A stretch of DNA of 64,000 bases from the NCBI GenBank assembly GCA_021568835.1, contig JAKGSH010000010.1, forward strand, positions 5,766,001-5,830,000, given 5' to 3'. Every line of letters begins with the position of its first letter. The stretch's first letter is position 1. Source of the DNA: Streptomyces sp. Tue 6430 (GTDB taxonomy: Bacteria; Actinomycetota; Actinomycetes; Streptomycetales; Streptomycetaceae). The translations under genes were made by a program, and so were the position numbers. The notes beneath the pieces were generated by a model that ran no database searches, was not told the origin of the DNA, and was given only the letters and a program-made list of their open reading frames with translations. Shown piece after piece: positions 9,229 to 18,987 of this stretch.

Positions 9229-10203
9229 ATGAGCCAGGCCGGCCTCGCCGCCGTCGCCACGGCACCCGCGGGCCTCGCCTCGGGCAGCTCCGGACGGTTC
9301 TTCCTCGTCTCCTACCTCCCCACCTACGCGGGGGCGTTGAGCATCCTGTGGCTGGTCTGGGCGGGCGCCCCCGGCGGCGCCCTCTCCATGCGCCGCGCCT
9401 GGCGCACCGCTGCCGGACTCGGCGTCGGCGAGATCGTGCTCATCGCCGCCGGCATCACCGTCGTCGCCGTCGTCTTCCAGCCCCTGCAACTGGCCATGGT
9501 GCGGCTGCTCCAGGGCGGCTGGCCCGACGCCCTCGGCGCGGGGCTGTGCCGCGCCCGGCAGCGCCGTCGCAAGGCCCGGCTCGAACGCCGTACGGTCCTG
9601 CCCCCGGCCACGGGCGACGCGAGGCCGGCGGAGGTGACGGCGGCCGCCGTGCAGCGGGCCGGTGCGGCCGCCGCGCGACTGCGCCGCCGGTACCCGCTGC
9701 CCGACCACCTTGTCCGGCCCACCGCCCTGGGCAACGTCCTGACCGCCACCTTCGACACCGCCGGCCGCGACCACGGCTGGGACGCGGCGGTGGCCTGGCC
9801 CCGGCTCTATCTGGTCCTCGGCGACCGGTCGCGCGCCCTCGTCGACGACTCCCGCGACTCCCTCGACGGCGCCGTGCGGCTCGCCGTCACCGGGGGAGCC
9901 ACCGCGCTCACCGCCGCCGTACTGCTGTGCTCCAGCGGGTGGTGGCTCGCCCTCGCCCTGATCCCGCTGGCCGTCGCCCACCTCGCCTACCACGGAGCCG
10001 TCCAAGCGGCCGTCGCCTACGGAGACGCCGTACACACCGCGTTCGACCTGCACCGCTTCGACCTGCTGCGGGCTCTGCACCTTCCGCTGCCGGCCGGCCT
10101 CGACGAGGAGCGCACCCGGGCCTCGGCCCTCTGCGCGTCCTGGCGACAGGGGCTGCCGCCGCCGGACACGTACGAGCACCCCGAAGTACCGCCCGCCGTC
10201 TGA
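9229..10203 (+). CDS. Membrane protein of unknown function in the CHAT locus
   Basis: A 324-residue protein with at least four hydrophobic segments: residues ~24-45 (FFLVSYLPTYAGALSILWLV), ~62-90 (VGEIVLIAAGITVVAVVF), and two near residues 220-265 (ALTAAVLLCSSGWWLALALI). A basic cytoplasmic stretch (RARQRRRKARLERR) lies at ~105-120. No recognised domain. It sits between the small CxxC protein and the TPR-CHAT gene, all on the plus strand, with 45 bases to the latter. Confidence 0.65.
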   Translation: MSQAGLAAVATAPAGLASGSSGRFFLVSYLPTYAGALSILWLVWAGAPGGALSMRRAWRTAAGLGVGEIVLIAAGITVVAVVFQPLQLAMVRLLQGGWPDALGAGLCRARQRRRKARLERRTVLPPATGDARPAEVTAAAVQRAGAAAARLRRRYPLPDHLVRPTALGNVLTATFDTAGRDHGWDAAVAWPRLYLVLGDRSRALVDDSRDSLDGAVRLAVTGGATALTAAVLLCSSGWWLALALIPLAVAHLAYHGAVQAAVAYGDAVHTAFDLHRFDLLRALHLPLPAGLDEERTRASALCASWRQGLPPPDTYEHPEVPPAV

Positions 10204-10236
10204 CCCGTTGAGGCACCGGCCCGCGTCGAAGCGCCC

Positions 10237-10251
10237 TACCGTGGCCTCATG
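10237..10251 (+). promoter_or_regulatory. Leaderless promoter of the TPR-CHAT gene
   Basis: TACCGT (10237-10242), six bases, then ATG 10249. This matches the -10 (TANNNT) to start-codon spacing of leaderless streptomycete transcripts. No convincing -35. Confidence 0.5.
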
Positions 10252-13200
10252 TCAGCGATGGGGAGCGCCGCCGCAACGACCGCGTCCAGGCTCTGCACGA
10301 GCGCGGACTGCGGGAACTCGACGACTACATCCGCTCCCGTGACCCCGCCGCCCTCGAACGGGCCCGGCTCGTGTTCCACACGACCGTGGCCTACCTCGGC
10401 CCGCACACCCCCGACCGGCACGTCCATTTCCGGAACCTTGCCTACACCGAGGAACTGACGTACGAGGAGAGCGGCGCCTCCGGCCCGCTGCAGGACGCCG
10501 TCGCCTTCTACCGCCAGGCCCTCGCCGAGGCTCCCGCCGACCACCCCTACCGGCCCGCCTACGCCTACGGGCTCGGACGCGCCCTGCGCCGGCTGTACGG
10601 AGCGACCGGCGACCCCGCTCACCTCGACGAGTCCGTCGAGTGGCAGCGGCAGGCACTGTCCGGCGGGCCGGGGGCCCGGCTGGAGGCCGCCGCCCAGCTG
10701 GCCGGTCTCGCCGAGACGCTCTTGGACCGCAACCTCCTGACCGGCGACCGGGGGATCTGGAGGAGTGCGTGGCGCTGTACCGCCAGGCCGTACGGCTCAC
10801 GCCCGAGGCCGAACAGGAGGACCTCGCGATCCGGCTGGTCAACTTCGGCTCCGCGCTCGGCGCGCTCCACAAGGCGACCCGGGATCCCGGCCACCGCGAC
10901 GAGTCCATCGACGCCCACTCCCGGGCCCTCGTTCTGCTGCCCGCCGACCGCCCGCAGCAGCGGCAGGCCCTTCTCGACGTCCTCGCACAGGCAGTACAGG
11001 ACCGCTACGACACCACCGGCCGGCTGGAGGACCTCGACACGGTGATCGCCCTGCGCCTGCGTGCCGTCGCGAACACCGACCCCGGCACCACCGACCACGG
11101 CGAGGCCGCACTGCATGCCGCCGACGCGCTCCTCGACCGGGCCGTCAGGACCGGCCGGCCCCACTTCGCCGACCAGGCGATCGCCGTACTCCGGCGCGCC
11201 GTCGCCGGCCGACCCGCCTACAGCGCCGAACGCGCCGTGCTGACCGGCATACTCGGATCGGCGTACGACATCCGGTACGACCTGACCGGGGAGGCCGCCT
11301 CCCTGGACCAGGCCGTCGCCCTGCTCCGAGCGGCCGTGGACACGCCCGGTATCGGGCACCACAACGCCTGCGGCCTGCGCACCAAACTCTCCGCCGCCCT
11401 GCGGACCCGGCACTCGGCGCGCGGAGACCTCGCCGACCTCGAAGAGGCGATCGCCGTGCACCGCGACGCACTGGCCACCGGGGCCGACCTGGACGCGGCA
11501 CACCGGGCCCTCCACCAGGCGAGCCTCGCCGCGGGCCTGAACCAGCGCTTCGGCGTCCACGGCGACATCACGGATCTCGACCAGTGCGCCGAGCTGTGCC
11601 GCCAGGCCCTGCTGGTACTGCCCGAGGGGACGCGAACCGCCCGGTCGTCCTCGTGCTGCTCGGCGACACCCACCTCGCCCGGTTCTTCCACACCGCCCGT
11701 CCGGAGGCGCTGGGCCCGGCGCTCGGCGCCTTCCGGCAGGCCCTCGACGCCGCCAGCCCCAAGCTGCGGGCGGCCGCGATGAGCCACTTCGCCCGCGCCC
11801 TCCTCGCCCGCTTCGACCACGCCGGCGGCACACCGGCCGACCTGGATGAGGCGATCGGCCTGCAACGCCACGCCATGAGCCTGCTCCCCACCCAGCGGGA
11901 GGTGACCGGATACAACCTCGCCCAGTCCCTGCGCAGCCGCTACGAGATCAGCCACGACCTCACCGACCTCGAGGAGGCCGTCGCCCTCCTCCGTACCGTC
12001 GTACGGGACCGCCCCGTGACGACCCCGACCGGAGCGAGCCCGGCACGGCCCTCGCCGAGGGCCTGTACAGCCTGCACCTGCGGACCGGAGACCGTGATCT
12101 GCTCACCGAGGCCCTCACCGTCGCCCGCGACATCACCACGGTCACCTCCGCCCCGGTGCGCGAACGGCTCGCCGCCCACGTCACCTGGGGCCAGGTGTCC
12201 GGCGTACTGGAGGACTGGGAGACGGCGTGGCGCGCCCTGCGCACGGCCACGTCGCTGCTGCCCGAGCTGGCGACGCGCAGCCTCACCCGCAGCGACCAGC
12301 AGTACGCTCTGGCCCGCCTGCCGGGCATCGCGGCGGAGGCCGCCGCCTACGCCCTTCAGGCCGGACGGCCCCAGGAAGCCCTGGAAGTCCTCGAACACGG
12401 CAGGGGAGTGCTCCTCGGCCGGCTGCTGCGCACCCGCGACCTCGACCTCGACCGGCTGCGCCGACAGGCACCCGCCCTGGCCGACGAGTTCCTGCGGCTG
12501 CGCGAGGAGGAGACCGGCGGGCCGGACGGCCCCTCCGTACCGACGGCCACCACCGAACAGGCCGCCGAACGGCGTCGCACCCACGCCGCCGCATGGCAGC
12601 GCCTGCTGGGCCGGATCCGGGCACTGCCGGGGTTCGACGGCTTCCTGCGCCCGCCCCCGGCCGAGGAGATCCTCCGCCAGGCGGGCGACGGACCCGTCGT
12701 GCTCCTCAACATCAGCATCCGCTGCGACGCCGTCATCGTGGCCGACGGCACGATCGACGTCCTGCCGCTGAAGGTGCGCTCCGGCACCGTGGCCGAGCAG
12801 GTGGCCGTCTTCCTCGACGCCACCCGCGCCGCCTCCCGGCCCGGAGCCTCCCTGGAGGAGATCTGGTCCGCGCAGGAGACCCTCTTCGGCGTACTGGAAT
12901 GGCTGTGGGACACCATCACCGGACCCGTGCTCCAGCGTCTCGGCCACACCGAACCGCCCGCCCCCGGGGAGTCGCCCCGGCGGGTCTGGTGGTGCCCGCA
13001 GGGCACGCTGGCCTTCCTGCCGCTGCACGCCGCCGGCTACCACGGCACCCGGGCCGATCGGGACCGGCCGCGCTGCGCACTCGACCTCGCCGTCTCCTCC
13101 TACACCCCGACCATCGGCGCCCTGCACCACGCGCGCCGACGTCCCGAACCCGCCCCGACAGGCGCGCGGCCGCCCCTGGTCGTGGCCATCCGCGACACGC

Positions 13201-13750
13201 CGGGGGCAGCGCCCCTGCCGAACGCCCTGCACGAAGCGGAAGCCGTGCGGACGCTGCTGCCCGGAACCACCCGGGCACCCTGCTGACCGGCGCCGAGGCC
13301 ACCCGCGACCGGGTCCGGGAGGCCCTGCGCTCCAGCCCGTACGTCCATCTCGTCTGCCACGCCGTCACCGACCCGCACGACCCCTCCGCCTCGCGCATCC
13401 TCACCCACGACCACATCGAAAGGGCGCTGACCGTCGCCGACATCTCCGCCCTGCGGCCGTCGGGAGCCGGCCTGGCGTACCTCTCCAGTTGCTCCACCTC
13501 CGGGACCCGCCCCGAGCTCGCGGACGAGGCGATCCACATCACCAGTGCCTTCCAACTCGCCGGATACCGCCATGTCGTGGGCACGCTGTGGCCCGTGACG
13601 GACGAGATCGCCCCGCGCATTGCCCAGTCCTTCTACGGTCGGCTCCCGCGCGGCGCCGCGCACGCGCTGCACGCGGCCGTCCGGCAGGCGCACACGGAGT
13701 ATCCGCTGCTCCCGTCGCTGTGGGGAGCGCACATCCACATCGGTCCGTGA
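10249..13750 (+). CDS. TPR-repeat protein with C-terminal CHAT (caspase-like) domain, five one-base frame breaks
   Basis: Read as one 1,168-residue protein after restoring one base in each of five G/C runs: 10260-10263, 10750-10754, 11626-11629, 12023-12026 and 13270-13272. Residues ~60-700 are tandem helical repeats with the recurring pattern LDEAxxLxRxAL, as in SLDQAVALLRAAVDTPG. The C-terminal ~300 residues are a CHAT domain (HET-F/separase-like peptidase family), with putative catalytic His1039 in YVHLVCHAVTD and Cys1083 in LAYLSSCSTSG, and the family block AFQLAGYRHVVGTLWPVTD. CHAT proteins cleave partner proteins or act in cell-death and defence signalling; the TPR part usually senses a partner. 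It follows a membrane protein and a CxxC protein and faces a second TPR gene. Confidence 0.85.
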
Positions 13751-13776
13751 GCGCCCGCCCGCGCTGGCCTCGTCTC

Positions 13777-15020
13777 CTAGCCGCGAGCGGCGCGGACCAT
13801 GCGCAGGTTCTCCCGGGCCTCCGCCGTGCGAGGGTCGGCCGTGCCGTAGAGCCGTTCGTAGCCGGCGACGACGAGGCGGCACTCCTCCTCGGCCTGGGCG
13901 TGCCGGCCCGTGTTGAAGAAGGTGGCGGCCAGGCTGGTGCGGTACTTCAGGACGTCCGGATGGTTGGGGCCGTGCAACCGCTCCATGCCCACGACGGCCG
14001 CCCGCAGCTCCGCCGCGGCCTCCTCGACCTTGCCGAGCGCCTGGAGCATGGCGCCCAGGTTGGCATGTGCGGAGAGCGTGTCCGGGTGGCCGGCGCCCTT
14101 GATCTCCACCGACTGCCGCACCGCGTCGCGCATCGACCGCGCGGCCTGGGCGACATGCCCCAGGTGGTACTGGACGGCGGCGTGGTTGATCCGGGCCGTC
14201 AGGGTCAGCTCGGACTTCCGGCCCAGCAGCCGCTCGGCGTCGCGCAGCACCGAGAGGTAGAGCGCCCCGGCCTCCTCCAGCGCGCCCGGGCTCGCAACAC
14301 CCCGGCCAGGGTGTTCCGGCTGCCGAGCGTGTCCTCGTGCTCGGGCCCCAGCACCCGCGTCCGGCGTTCGAGTGCGGTGCGCGCCAGTCGCTCCGCCTCC
14401 TCGTGCCGCCCCAGGGCGAGCACGACGAGGGCCAGATCCCCGAGGGCGGTGAGCGTGTCCGGGTGGTCCGGGCCCAGTGCCGCCTCGCGCTGGGCGAAGA
14501 CGGAACGGCGCAGCCGCTCCGCGTCCTCCGGCCGTCCACGATCCCGTAACAGGGAGGCGAGAGCGGTCTCCGCCGTGAGGGTGTCCGGGTGGGCGGGCCC
14601 CAGGTCCGCCCTGCGCTCCGCCACGACCCAGCGGAAGACCTCCTCAGCCTCGTCGAACTCTCCTTCCTGGCGGAGTTGCTCGGCCAGCTCGAACGAGAGC
14701 CGTACGACCTCCGGATGGTGCGGGCCGTGTTCGGTCGCAAGATGCCCCAGCTTCATGCGCGTCATCCCGGACGGCGTCAGGGAGAGCTTCACCTTCATCA
14801 CGGGGATGCCGTCCTCGCCCTCGTGATGGGTGATCCGGTACGAGCCCAGGCCCTCCAGCTCACCCTCGTCGGCCGCCCCGTCCGGTGCCGGTGACGGCCC
14901 GGGCACGGGGGCCGAGGAGGGCTGAGTCCGTGCGGCCGGGCTCTCCGTCCCCGAGTGCGCGCCCCGTCCGCGCCGGCGGAACGGCCACCTGCCCGGACCC
15001 GCCCTCTCCGTATCGGTCAT
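13777..15020 (-). CDS. Kinesin-light-chain-type TPR protein, convergent to the CHAT gene
   Basis: A 414-residue protein after restoring one base in the C run at 14285-14287. The N-terminal ~70 residues are polar (MTDTERAGPGRWPFRRRGRG). The remainder is ~42-residue tetratricopeptide units with the recurring AxxxLGPDHPDTL signature, as in VFAQREAALGPDHPDTLTAL, of the TPR_10/TPR_12 class that binds peptides. I choose ATG 15020 over GTG 15026 because AAGGAG lies 5 bases before it. The stop is only 26 bases from the CHAT gene stop. It may be the partner or substrate-recruiting protein of the CHAT enzyme (inference). Confidence 0.8.
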
Positions 15021-15090
15021 CCCCACTCCTTCGTCGACCGAGGGGGTCGTTCCCCGTCCACCGGCGGTTCACCCCCGCGCGTCCGGCCTC

Positions 15091-15480
15091 TCACCGCACG
15101 TCCAGCCGGAGGATCCTGTCGTCACCGGGACCGGGCGTCCCCCGTGTGTCGGTCTCGCTGGTCGTCAGCAGGAGCCGGCCGTCGCCCACCGCCACCACCG
15201 TGCGCAGCCGGCCGTACTCCTCGGTCAGGAACGCCTCGGGCTCCCCGGCGCGTTCGGCCCCCGCCAGCGGGACGCGCCACAGCCGCTCGGCCATCCAGAT
15301 CGCGCCCCTGGTGTAGGCGATCCCGCTCGGCGAGGCCTCCGACGTCCGCCATTGGGCCACCGGGTTCACGAAGCCGGAGGCGTTCCCACGGCCCTCGACC
15401 TCCGGCCAGCCGTAGTTCTTCCCCGGCTCGACGAGGTTCAGCTCGTCCCAGGTGGTCTGGCCGAGCGAGGTAGGCCAGCG
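15091..15480 (-). pseudogene. PQQ-dependent glucose/sorbosone dehydrogenase-like, C-terminal stub
   Basis: About 130 codons match the C-terminal beta-propeller end of PQQ sugar dehydrogenases: TTWDELNLVEPGKNYGWPEV, then ASPSGIAYTRGAIWMAERLW, ending DDRILRLDVR. A full protein has about 350-400 residues with a signal peptide, and the sequence upstream of ~15480 no longer fits. It is therefore a 5'-deleted remnant. It lies beside another truncated gene, suggesting a deletion or insertion junction around 15480-15660. Confidence 0.6.
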
Positions 15481-15663
15481 GAGTTCGTAGTTGCTCAGAT
15501 CGAGACTCACCGCGTCATCATCATCCACCCGGGCAGGAGCCAACTGGCCAACGGAACATGAGCATTCGGCCGGGAAACAATCCTTGAACGGCCTTCGCGG
15601 TGGACAGCATCCTTCATGGCGCTCAGCGTCGTCCCAGTTCGTGCCGATCTCAGGGGGCTGTCC

Positions 15664-15849
15664 ATGGCCAAGCGCACCGCGAAGAAGGGCAGCAGCAGAC
15701 CAGTGCGGCTGTCCGCCGACCGGCTACGGAAGGGCTGGCCCGGCCCCGCCGGCACACGGGTGCGGCTCGCCACGGCAGCGGACACGGAAGCTGCCGACGC
15801 GCTGCTGGACACGGCTGGGGCCCGGCTCATCCCGGCTCTGCGGTCCTGA
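15664..15849 (+). pseudogene. N-terminal stub of an unidentified protein (GNAT-like start)
   Basis: The frame MAKRTAKKGSSRPVRLSADR continues through VRLATAADTEAADALLDTAG and stops after 61 codons. A basic leader followed by V-R-L-A-T-A-A-D is typical of the first strand of GNAT acetyltransferases, but no acetyl-CoA motif follows. It may be a truncated gene next to the truncated dehydrogenase, or a small protein in its own right. Confidence 0.35.
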
Positions 15850-15885
15850 GGAGGTCCCTGGCGCAAACTCCCCAGATTCTCCCCA

Positions 15886-15902
15886 GCACTCATCCTGAGT
15901 GC
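15886..15902. promoter_or_regulatory. Inverted repeat upstream of the gamma-glutamyltransferase gene
   Basis: GCACTCA (15886-15892), TCC, TGAGTGC (15896-15902), a perfect 7-bp palindrome 46 bases before the start codon. It is placed as an operator would be. Confidence 0.4.
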
Positions 15903-15947
15903 CCATCGTCCGGGCCGGTACACGTAAACAGCGAGGTGAGAGGCTCT

Positions 15948-17773
15948 ATGTTCACCACCCGCCCCACCCTCCAGGGCACCTTCGGCATGGTGTCCTCCAC
16001 CCACTGGCTGGCCTCCCAGTCGGCCATGGCCGTCCTGGAGGACGGCGGCAACGCCTACGACGCCGCCGTGGCCGGCGCCTTCGTGCTGCACGTCGTCGAA
16101 CCCCACCTCAACGGCCCCGCCGGGGAGGTGCCGATCCTGCTCGCCCCCGCGGGCGGCGAGGTGCGGGTGCTCTGCGGGCAGGGCGTCGCCCCGGCCGGCG
16201 CGACCGTCGCCCACCACCGCGGCCTCGGACTGGACCTCGTCCCCGGCACGGGCCCCCTCGCGGCGGCCGTGCCCGGCGCCTTCGACGCCTGGCTGCTCCT
16301 CCTGCGCGACCACGGCACCAGGTCCCTCGACGACGTCCTGAAGTACGCCGTCGGCTACGCCGAGCACGGGCACGCGCCCGTGGAGAACGTCGGCGCGACC
16401 GTCGAGACCGTGCGCGAGCTGTTCGAGACCGAGTGGACGTCCTCCGCGGAGGTCTACCTGCCCGGCGGCCGGGCGCCCCGCCCCGGCCGGCTGCTGCGCA
16501 ACCCCGCGCTCGCCGCCACCTGGAAGCGGCTGCTCGCCGAGACGGCCGGCGCCGGGGAGCGGGAGGCCCGCATCGACGCCGCGCGGGAGGTCTGGCGGAG
16601 CGGATTCATCGCCGAGGCCCTCGTCCGGCAGGCCGGGCGCCCCACCCTGGACACCAGCGGCGAGCGCCACGCCGGCACGCTCACCGCCGCCGACCTCGCC
16701 GGCTGGTCCGCGTCCTACGAGGCGCCGGCGACGTACGACTGGAACGGCTGGACCGTCTGCAAGGCGGGCCCCTGGAGCCAGGGCCCGGCCTTCCTCCAGC
16801 AACTCGCCCTCCTCCCGCCGGAGCTGCCCGCCCACGGCTCCGCCGACTACGTCCACCTCCTCGTGGAGGGTTGCAAACTCGCCATGGCCGACCGCGAGGC
16901 CTGGTACGGCGACGCGGCCGGGGTCCCGCTGGACGAGCTGCTCTCGGCTCCGTACAACGCCGGCCGGCGCGCGCTGATCGGCGACCGGGCGTCGTACGAA
17001 CTGCGGCCGGGCAGCCCCGGCGGACGCGAGCCCCGGCTGAGCGCCCACGCGCGCGTGGTGACCACGGACGAGCCCGGCTTCAGCCCCATGGGCGCCGGCG
17101 AGCCGACCGTCGCCAAGGGCCCGGCCGCACCGGTGCCGGGGGAGCCCGCGACCGCCGCGGACGGGGCCACCCGCGGCGACACCTGCCACCTCGACGTCGT
17201 CGACCGCTGGGGCAACATGGTCGCCGCCACGCCCAGCGGCGGCTGGCTCCAGTCCAACCCGGTCGTGCCCGAACTGGGCTTCCCGCTCGGCACCCGGCTG
17301 CAGATGACCTGGCTGGAGGAGGGCCTGCCGAACTCCCTCACCCCGGCCGCCGCCCCCGCACCACCCTCACGCCCTCGATCGCCCTGCGCGACGGCGTCCC
17401 GGTCCTGGCCTTCGGCACCCCCGGCGGCGACCAGCAGGACCAGTGGCAGCTGCACTTCTTCCTGGCCGTGGCCCTGCGCGCGCGGGTGCGCGGCGGCCTG
17501 GACCTCCAGGGCGCGATCGACGCCCCGAACTGGCACACCGACGCATTCCCGGGCTCCTTCCACCCCCGCGGCATGCGACCGGGCAGCCTGACCGTGGAGT
17601 CCCGCATGCCGCCGCCCGTCGTCGAGGACCTGCGCGGACGCGGCCACGACGTGACGGTCGCCGACCCGTGGTCCGAGGGCCGGCTGTGCGCCGTCGCCCG
17701 CGACCCGGAGACGGGCATCCTGTCGGCGGCGGCGAACCCGCGGGGGATGCAGGGGTACGCGGTGGGACGCTGA
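15948..17773 (+). CDS. Gamma-glutamyltransferase family protein (Ntn hydrolase), one frame break
   Basis: 608 residues after restoring one base in the C run at 17341-17344, where LPNSLTP should continue into RRPRTTLTPSIALRDGVPVL. The family N-terminus is clear (MVSSTHWLASQSAMAVLEDG, then GGNAYDAAVAGAF). The autocatalytic Thr is most likely Thr412 in RGDTCHLDVVDRWGNMV, which begins the small subunit. The ending GHDVTVADPWSEG and AANPRG also fits. GGT-type enzymes cleave or transfer gamma-glutamyl groups or other amides; this subfamily is not glutathione-specific with certainty. There is no obvious signal peptide. A GAGGTGAGAGG ribosome binding site precedes ATG 15948. Confidence 0.85.
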
Positions 17774-17794
17774 GGCGGGGGCCGGGGCCGGGAC

Positions 17795-17875
17795 CCGCCG
17801 CCCCTCCTCCTTCCCCGCCACTCCTCCTTCCCCCGTCCCTTCTCTTTCCTCTTCCTCCTTCCTCTTCATCCCGAT
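17795..17875 (+). other. Polypyrimidine tract of about 80 bases
   Basis: Between the GGT stop and the next gene the plus strand is almost only C and T (runs such as CTCCTCCTTCCCC, CTTCCTCCTTCCTCTTC). It is unusual against the local composition and could form triplex DNA or act in termination; nothing coding is seen. Confidence 0.6.
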
Positions 17876-17926
17876 TCCACCGGGTGTGCACCGGCGCGGC
17901 GGGGATTGTCAGTGGGACGTGTTCTC

Positions 17927-18784
17927 ATGGAGGACATGATCGGAGACACGGAAACCATCGACGAGTTTCTCGCCCGCCACGCCGGTGACGTGGAGGACGC
18001 GGTCCGCGAGGCCGCCGCCGCGGAGATCCTGCCGCGCTTCCGGCAGCTCGCCGCGCACGAGGTGGACCAGAAGACCGGGCCGCACGACCTGGTCACGGAC
18101 GCCGACCGCAACGCCGAGCTGTACCTCACCAAGGCCCTCGCCGCCCTGCTGCCCGGCTCGGTCGTCGTCGGCGAGGAGGCGGTGCACGCCAACCCGGCCG
18201 TCTACGAGGCGATACGGGGCGACGCCCCGGTGTGGATAGTCGACCCGGTCGACGGCACCCGGCAGTTCGTGCACGGCGACGACGGCTTCTGCACTCTGGT
18301 CGCCCTCGCCCGGCACGGCGTCGTGCACGCCTCCTGGACGTACGCCGCCGCCCGCGGCCGGCTGGCCACCGCCGTGCGCGGCGGCGGCGCTTTCCTGGAC
18401 GGCGAGCGGCTGTTCGCCGGCCCGCCCGCACCCGGCCGCGACCTCACGGTGGCGACCTCGCACCCCGACTACACCACCGACGACCAGAAGCGCGCCCTGC
18501 TCGGCCTGTGGACGGACGGCGTCGCCCCGCGCGCCTGCGGCTCGGCGGGCCTGGAGTACCTCGCCGTGGCCCGGGGCGAGTTGGACGCCACGGCCTTCTC
18601 CTGGGAAGCGGCCTGGGACCACGCGGCCGGACTGCTGCTGGTCGAGGAGGCGGGCGGCGCCCATCTCACCCTCGGCGGCGAGCCGTTCAGGATCACGGGC
18701 GGCAACTCCCTGCCGTTCACGGCAGCCCGGGACGCGGCGACGGCCCGGCGGGTGACCGGCCTGCTGTCCGGGACCCGCCCCTGA
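17927..18784 (+). CDS. Inositol monophosphatase family protein (HisN-like phosphatase)
   Basis: About 285 residues. The metal-binding motifs of the Li+-sensitive, Mg2+-dependent phosphatase family are all present: VVGEEAVH, WIVDPVDGTRQFVHG (the I-x-D-P-x-D-G-T site), and near the C-terminus WDHAAGLLLVEEAGG. Substrates in this family include inositol-1-phosphate, histidinol phosphate, fructose-1,6-bisphosphate and 3'-phosphoadenosine phosphates; the sequence does not decide. Starts at 17912 (GTG), 17927 (ATG) and 17936 (ATG) are in frame; I take 17927. Neighbours give no pathway clue. Confidence 0.8.
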   Translation: MEDMIGDTETIDEFLARHAGDVEDAVREAAAAEILPRFRQLAAHEVDQKTGPHDLVTDADRNAELYLTKALAALLPGSVVVGEEAVHANPAVYEAIRGDAPVWIVDPVDGTRQFVHGDDGFCTLVALARHGVVHASWTYAAARGRLATAVRGGGAFLDGERLFAGPPAPGRDLTVATSHPDYTTDDQKRALLGLWTDGVAPRACGSAGLEYLAVARGELDATAFSWEAAWDHAAGLLLVEEAGGAHLTLGGEPFRITGGNSLPFTAARDAATARRVTGLLSGTRP

Positions 18785-18987
18785 ACGCTCACCGCCGACC
18801 GTCGGTCTCCTGACCCAGGGCTGCGGCCTCTGACCGTCGGCCTCGCACCCCGGGCCCCGGCCTCCGAATCCTGGCCGTGCCGGCGTCCGCGTCGGCGGGC
18901 CGCACCCACGTTCCACCGCGCCGCCCGAGCCGTCGTACCTCCGGCATATCCTGATCCCGGAGGCCGCCGGCTGACGAAGGGGTCCAA

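Noticed and set aside
10249..13750. Calling the TPR-CHAT gene a pseudogene because of five frame breaks
   Set aside because: Each break is one base short in a G/C run, the joined protein is full length and keeps the His/Cys dyad; the same error pattern occurs in core genes.
15507..15650. Minus-strand frame SARTGTTLSAMKDAVHREGR as a transposase remnant
   Set aside because: No recognisable transposase motif; it could not be supported from sequence alone.
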